A stretch of DNA of 64,000 nucleotides from Heliopora coerulea. Taxonomy: Eukaryota > Cnidaria > Anthozoa > Scleralcyonacea > Helioporidae. Both the position numbers and the translations under genes were made by a program. Shown one piece after another: positions 58,864 through 64,000 of this stretch. Numbering within the stretch: position 1 is the first letter of the stretch; each line of letters begins with the position of its first letter. The notes under the pieces were generated by a model. It saw only the letters and a list, made by a program, of their open reading frames with translations. It did no database searches and had not been told where the DNA came from. The stretch lies in assembly GCA_030142905.1 (NCBI GenBank), contig JASJOG010000112.1:970501-1034500 (forward strand), written 5' to 3'.

Positions 58864-59822
58864 AAGTAAGTTTGTTGGCTTGTAGGTACGTCTGTATCAT
58901 TTTTAAATCGCTATTTAACCTAAGTTGTAATGTTTCAAGATCACTTCCAAAAGCTGTAAAACATGTATCATGTGGATACATCGTAACACAGGATGAGAAA
59001 GGGCAGGCTTTAAGATCGTTAATATAGAATATAGATTAAAAGTAATAAGGGCCCAAGCACAGATCCTTGGGGCACTCCACAGATAATTGGAAGGTAACTA
59101 GAAAGAGAACCGTTTACGTACGTACACTATTTACGATCCGAAAAATATGAGGTGAACCAGAGAGGGGCATGAGCGTCTACTCCATAGAGTTTAAGCTTTT
59201 AAAGTAAAATCTGATGGTTGACCGTATCAAAAGCTTTCTTTAGATCTAAACTAGTACAACGTTAAGTAGACCATTATCGATATTTAAATACCAATCACTC
59301 GTGACTTCAAGTAAAGCTGTATGGGTTGAATGCATTGGTCTAAGACCATGTTGAGAATCTCCTAGGAGATAATTTTCAATTAAATAAATATAAAGATGGC
59401 TGAAAACAATCTTCTCCACTATTTTACTTATGATCGGTAAAACAGATATAGGCCTGTAGTTATTTGGATCAGACTTTTTATTTTCCTTATATGCTCGGGA
59501 TACTCGTGCAATTTTAATAGTCAGTAGGAAATATACCACTGCTAATTGACAGATTTATAATGAACGTTAACAATGGTGTTTTAATCGGTGCAGCTTCTTT
59601 CAATAGTCTACAAGAAATTCCATAAAGGCCACCTCGTTTATTTAATGGTAATGACAGTCTTAATTTATGAACAACGCTGTTATCGGTTTCTTTTATAGAA
59701 AAGCTGTGTTGAGTGGGATTGATATATTCTCAAAAAGAAGCATCTATCGCGGGGATGTCATTTGCTAATCGTGGCCCTATTTGCTTATAGTGGTGATCTA
59801 ATACATTACTTGTTTCCAGGGG
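58864..59822 (-). pseudogene. CR1-like reverse transcriptase, block E continued
   Basis: Minus-strand continuation on the far side of the insertion. The upstream RT motifs are in 59246-59539 (NYRPISVLPIISKIVEKIVF, HSTHTALLE); the RT core spans about 58900-59245 in broken frames; residues IGPRLANDIPAID close to 59740-59790 precede the truncated insertion. Confidence 0.75.
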
Positions 59823-60020
59823 CTTACCGTGTGGGTGTGGGTGTGTGTGGGAAGGGTATGACACATTCCTACATTTTGGTGAACTGGTCGGTAAAACGTC
59901 AGTCTGTCGGTGAAGCACGACTTCCGTCGGTATAGACCGTAGGTATAACCAGAAATTGGGAAAACCGTGAAACTTGAACCTGTCGTCGGGTAACTTGTTC
60001 GTGTTTTCTGAAGAAAACTT
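59823..60020. mobile_element. Left fragment of GGCGTACC-type insertion, block E
   Basis: Begins GGCTTACCGTGTGGG at the shared site and continues with the GTCGGTAAAAC and GACTTCCGTCGGTA phrases seen in blocks A, C and D, then breaks off at about 60015, in GTGTTTTCTGA. Confidence 0.55.
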
Positions 60021-60237
60021 AGCCAATCTTTTGGTTAGTTTTCCCAACAAGAAATCTTAAAACAAACAAGCAGCCATAGCTGAGTGGCGTCAAAGAACAA
60101 TTTTAGGTTAAGTCTTTCCGGATTGAGCTTTCTACATTTCGATTTTCCTTCCACACATAGACCATTTTGAAGAATACCAACATACAGTGGCTTCCGCTAA
60201 GGTCGCACATATGTGGAACTTCCACCAGAGCTCACCA
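60021..60237. repeat. Duplicate of 15160-15390
   Basis: CTTAGCCAA, TCTTTTGGTTAG and AAACAAACAAGCAG through CAGAGCTCACCATCT match the stretch that precedes the SINE at 15387, suggesting that it is part of a longer repeat unit or was transferred with it. Confidence 0.6.
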
Positions 60238-60248
60238 TCTTTTTTTCC

Positions 60249-60813
60249 GTGATAATCTGACACTGCCAAAATCAACTAAAAAATGTTTACTCAAGCGTGA
60301 TTTGAACTTGCACTTTCAGAATATCGGTCTGCCACTGTACCTGTTGAGCTACTGAGTTCACATGGATTAGAGGCAAGTTTTTATCTGACAAGTGCACGAG
60401 ATATTCTCGATATTATCACGAAAAATTTCTGTTCATGTATGTCTCTGTGGATGATTCTGAAATGGAATTAAAACACTGCACATCCTCTCACGTACAAGCA
60501 TTAAGTAGTCACAAGAATATCTCGTGCAGGTAGATGAACGATCTTCAAGTTCGATACTCGGACTGGGGCTAAGAAATCATTTTCTGAGTATCGAGCTTGA
60601 AGATCGTTCATCTACCTTAACATATCCAAGTTCTCACGTTTCTCAAACAATATCTCCGACTCGTGCACTAATGTTCGATAAAAACTTGCCTCCAATCCCT
60701 GTGGACTCGACAGCTCAACAGGTAAAGCAGTGGATTGCTATCACGAAAGTGTGAGTTCAATTCCACTCGGGTCACCATTTTTCAGTTGACTTCAGCAGTG
60801 TCAGATTATCATG
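60249..60813. mobile_element. Foldback built from two inverted tRNA-derived SINEs
   Basis: The outer arms are GTGATAATCTGACACTG (60249 on) and its inverse CAGTGTCAGATTATCATG (ending 60813). A tRNA-like unit lies on each arm: minus strand at about 60281-60357 (TAGCTCAACAGGTACAG, GTTCAAATC) and plus strand at about 60705-60776 (CAGCTCAACAGGTAAAG, GTTCAATTCC). The centre is a 32-bp hairpin (60528-60559 with 60596-60627, one mismatch) with a 36-base loop carrying the GGGGCTAAGAAATCATTTTC body motif. Confidence 0.7.
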
Positions 60814-62760
60814 AAAAATTTTGTTCACATACACTGGTGGAATATATAGAAATATTAAATAAAAGCTTTCAGTTCATATCAACACTTAACACTGCATCAG
60901 ACATGGTGAACCAGACATTCATGTTTGTGGCTTTAAAATCACTTTCCTGGTTTTAGAATCACTTTCCAGTTTTTCAGTCAATCTGAATCCAAACTTTTTT
61001 CTGTCAAATTTTTTTTGTGGGAGTAACTGGCCCACATACAGTAGTCACGAGAAGGTTTGATTCTGTGCTGAAACAAAGTCATTTTCTGGTCACAGAGTTC
61101 CTTTTCAGTAATGGACTTCCTTGGGAGGTTTCGTTGCTCACTGTGGCTAGACAAGCCTCGTATTAACTATTGCTAGTTGTGCTGATCCTGGCAAAGCAAT
61201 GTCAAGTGGCTAACCAGACCTTCAATCCAGCACCTTATTCTACCAGATTTTCCCCTGAGATCTATTTTTAGAATAGATAGATAGGTTCATATGGATATCT
61301 TTCTTTAATGTGGTAAATACACTTAGCTAAACAGCTAGTTTACAGGTACTCCACAAACAATTAAAAAAAAAGGAAAAACTATAAGAAAACATATTTTAAT
61401 ATATAAATCAAAAGTTATCTAGTTAATCAATCATTAAAACACATTATTAATGAATAATAAATTTATATTCTAAAAATTTTTTGAATTGCGCTCACATTCT
61501 TGAATTAAATTAAGAAACTGTTTTGTTCCAGCTAGCACACATATATAGTTGCGTAAACTGTTTTACTGTTTTGGTGCAAAATAGCACCACCAGGTTTCAA
61601 AAGGAGTAGAGATTATGTGATGTGTCAAACCTTTTCTAGCAAGGTGTTCGCTATTGGTATTATGAAACTGTTTTGCCGTGTCGTGCTTTGACTACTGTTC
61701 TGCTGTTTGGGGAAATCATTTTACGTCCTCACAAAAGAAATGTACAGCGAGGGTAGTAAAAAATGATAATTGAGATGTTCGGCCTAGTGATGTCTGATAA
61801 ACTAAATTGGTAGTCTTCAGGACAACAGAGGGGTAAGCAACTTATCGCCCTTGTTCAGAAGTTGTTTATTAGAGACATGCCAAATTTTCATGCTAGTAAA
61901 TAGAAATTATTAAACAATTCTAGATATCAATTGGGCAATGTTTAAAACACGAACAGCATCAGTTTAAATTTGCTACATGGTCGTAAAGAAAACAACACGT
62001 CTGTACAAGCTTTTTGAAAGTGTATAAATGATTTGGGATTGAATTAGTATCAGGGATGTTGATGGTAATTATTTGTAATTAGATGGTACTGCATTCGTTA
62101 CATACTGTAGATTTTACATAGTGTTTACTGGTATTTTAGATTTTGCATATTTAAAAATTATTCGCCGAAGTGAAGGTAAATATTTACACTATTCATCGAC
62201 ACTGAGGTGAACAATTGTTTTAGCACATACCTTGCATAATGATTTTGTCTTTAAAATTGTTTTAAAACAATGTTACCGAACTCAGTCGGCTTCTCGCCCG
62301 TTCATGCATCATTTGTAAACAAAACATTTTGAACTCATCCTGATCGCATTTATCGCTAAAAGGTAAAAGATATACAGCATACTTTCTTGCCAAATTTCAT
62401 TGCTTTTTTGGTATTTTCTGGCACGGCGACTTCGTTTATTAAAAAAGTAGTTCTTCTTCCGTAACTTAAACAAAACTGAACGCTATCTTATTTTGCTTGT
62501 AGGTGAATAGCGCAAGATATCTCTACATTGAGGAACCAATCAGATTGCACGAAAAACACTATTCACTTGCGAGTTACATGATAAAATATTTTATCCATGA
62601 AATAGGTGTTAAATTTGTTTACCTAGTTAGCTTTACAAGTAATGTTAGGCATTACACCTACCAACAGCATAACCCTAGTAAAAAAAACGCCCACACGTGA
62701 CGTGACGAACCAATTACTTAAATTGGGGAACATTGGGGAACCTGACTGTCACTTCTTACT
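60814..62760. other. Non-coding stretch with retroelement scrap
   Basis: No gene is supported. A degraded plus-strand non-LTR C-terminus lies at about 61670-62060. The 65-codon frame at 62503-62700 has no recognisable domain. Confidence 0.4.
61670..62060 (+). pseudogene. Decayed non-LTR ORF2 C-terminus
   Basis: Residues FDYCSAVWGNHF (near 61690-61725), CTARVV, and later NNSRYQLGN and NLLHGRKENN in shifting frames follow the pattern of CR1/RTE C-terminal regions. Many stops. Confidence 0.45.
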
Positions 62761-62763
62761 CGA

Positions 62764-62812
62764 CTCTGAAGATGATAACCGGTGAGACTGTTGAAACGTT
62801 AGTCCCACGAAC
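62764..62812 (+). repeat. Penelope-like 3' motif (possible decayed hammerhead core)
   Basis: GACTCTGAAGATGATAACC followed by GTGAGACTGTTGAAACGTTAGTC resembles the CTGAAGATGA ... GAAACGT motif frequent in Penelope-like elements and their relatives. GACT and AGTC at the edges can pair. The canonical CTGATGA core has extra bases, so activity is doubtful. Confidence 0.35.
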
Positions 62813-63346
62813 TCCAGAAGCAGTCTTCCTCAAAACTGTTTAGCTCAGGGTGATCCACTTTTCGCCAACACGTATTTTATTGTATAATTTAGCAGGATGA
62901 ATAGCACCGCGATCTATCTATAATTTTCAGAAATTTTACTTGAAAAAATCAAGTTGTTTCTGAACAATTTATTATCTTCGTATTTGCTCTTTAACATTTG
63001 TAATAATGGATTCTGATTGCCTAAGAGCAGTGCAAGTTCAAGGTAACACAGTGCAGAAAAAAGGTAATACAGTAATTTTGTACTGAATTACCTTTTTTGA
63101 CTCTATTACTTTTTTCATGTACATGTATAATATTAATTGGTAATAACATGACTTCTCGTACAATTTGAAAAAACACGCCCTTGTGAGATTTTCAAAGACT
63201 TCAGATATCACTCATCCTTTGAATTCGTGATATTTTGATAGTTCTTGAAAAACTCGCTAGTGCGTGTTTTTTCTAAATTGCACTCGAAATCATGGTATTA
63301 CATATACTTATTTTTACTCTACTGAGCACTTCTTATCTCAATTCAG

Positions 63347-63633
63347 ACACCTCTTCGAAGTCGGCAAAGATTGGCGCCCTTAATGCGGAAACTTATCAGA
63401 AGGTTTGCAGGAAATTGAACCAGGATCTTCCAGGGAAGGATTGGAAAACTATGACCGAGAAAATGGGATACAACATTGACGATGTGAAGTCATTTTCCAG
63501 GAATGACAACCCTGCAGATGCTGTGCTTGTAGACTGGGGAACAGGAGATGGAAATGATTTACATAAACTGATCGAAATTCTCACGGACGTGGGTAGAGGT
63601 GAAGTGGTAGGAATTATAAAAGAGGCAGTGGGT
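63347..63633 (+). CDS. Second copy of death-domain exon 1
   Basis: The acceptor TATCTCAATTCAG and the intron flanks on both sides match those of 42409-42693. The encoded domain is clearly homologous (LNQDLPGKDWKTM, KMGYNID, SRNDNPADAVLVDWG, LIEILTDVGRGEVVGII). Two extra bases near the end change the phase at the GTAAGT donor: from phase 1 to phase 0. Using GTG|GGTGTAAGT one base pair group earlier (end 63631) would restore the 285-base length but with a poor donor. Without splicing the frame runs to a stop at 63655. It may be a decaying copy or the end of a shorter transcript. Confidence 0.6.
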
Positions 63634-64000
63634 GTAAGTACATTGCCCAATAACTAACTCTGGGTAAAAGGCATCACGTTTTGCAAGTAATTTGAAAACT
63701 TTGGTTACCCAGTACCGCCAAGTTCCGTATTTTGCGGCAATCTGACATGAAAGGCAGTAAAAAAACCAAATAAACAAGAAAAAAACAAAAAACAAACAAA
63801 CAAACAAAAAAAAAAACAAACGGGGGCGCACATGGTATTGGTCACGTGCCACCAAATACTTTGCACCAAGTTTTCTAATTATCCATCTAGTTATCCAGAT
63901 TAAAAAATTTTCCGCCCCTGAGCAACGTGTTGATGGCGTCAATAAGACCTTGGCAGTTGCCGGTGGTATCATTAGAAGGAAAGCCAAGGGGACTTCGATG
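63634..64000. other. Intron or 3' flank; A-rich simple repeat
   Basis: The first 90 bases are homologous to 42694-42775. A low-complexity (AAAC)n run occupies about 63770-63820. The remainder to the window end is not recognised; a long minus-strand frame here is low-complexity in its middle and unconvincing. Confidence 0.4.

Larger units (their letters stand above)
53620..60020. repeat. Segmental duplication block E
   Basis: Contains mini-exon 4, a private palindrome, a hAT MITE and the CR1-like element split by a plus-strand CR1 insertion. It stops inside the GGCGTACC-type insertion, so the endonuclease half is absent. Confidence 0.72.

Noticed and set aside
60705..60776. Possible functional tRNA gene
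   Set aside because: Lacks a consistent cloverleaf and occurs as an inverted pair within a foldback repeat.
63559..63987. 142-codon minus-strand frame
   Set aside because: Its middle translates the A-rich simple repeat and the rest is antisense to the death exon.

Overview
The window looks like nuclear DNA of an early-branching metazoan, most likely an anthozoan cnidarian (inference from AT-rich sequence, spliced genes, and a mix of BEL/Pao, CR1-like, hAT, Crypton-like and tRNA-SINE elements around an IRE1-type kinase and death-fold exons). No ribosomal RNA, intact tRNA gene or CRISPR array was seen. Most of the 64 kb is repeats, and many apparent reading frames are their remains.

The only host gene I can assemble runs on the + strand. 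A short first coding exon (3403-3457) is followed by one large exon encoding an IRE1/RNase L-type protein kinase (11223-12137). Then come tiny linker exons (16138-16176, 27192-27239, 33967-34014), two death-fold exons (42409-42693, 43753-44040) and a possible further exon (44710-44820). A partial second copy follows, with a mini-exon (54041-54076) and a second copy of the first death exon (63347-63633). Every junction I could place is phase 1, and every internal exon except the decayed last one is a multiple of three long. The exons can therefore be duplicated, skipped or reused without breaking the frame. The model rests on splice signals and phase only, with no transcript support.

The introns are built from tandem segmental duplications. 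Five related blocks (A about 15590-26690, B 26690-33470, C 33470-41570, D 45130-52035, E 53620-60020) share the same minus-strand CR1-like retrotransposon. All five show, at least in part, the same foreign insertion (ends GGCGTACC) inside its reading frame, so the blocks were copied after that insertion. Blocks A, B, C and E each carry one mini-exon just upstream of the retrotransposon; D lacks it. Differences between blocks expose clean insertions with empty sites: a 591-bp hAT MITE, a 245-bp MITE with a 10-bp target duplication, a 1161-bp transposon with a 192-codon acidic ORF, and a 1032-bp pogo/Tigger-like element.

Other parts: 1-1888 is a decayed hAT (ZMYM1-like) transposase. 4726-10517 is a full-length but broken BEL/Pao LTR retrotransposon with a 5-bp target duplication, lying in the intron between exon 1 and the kinase exon. 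55698-58863 is a younger plus-strand CR1-like element inserted into block E. 60249-60813 is a foldback structure made of two inverted tRNA-derived SINEs. The right end carries further retroelement scraps and the second death exon.
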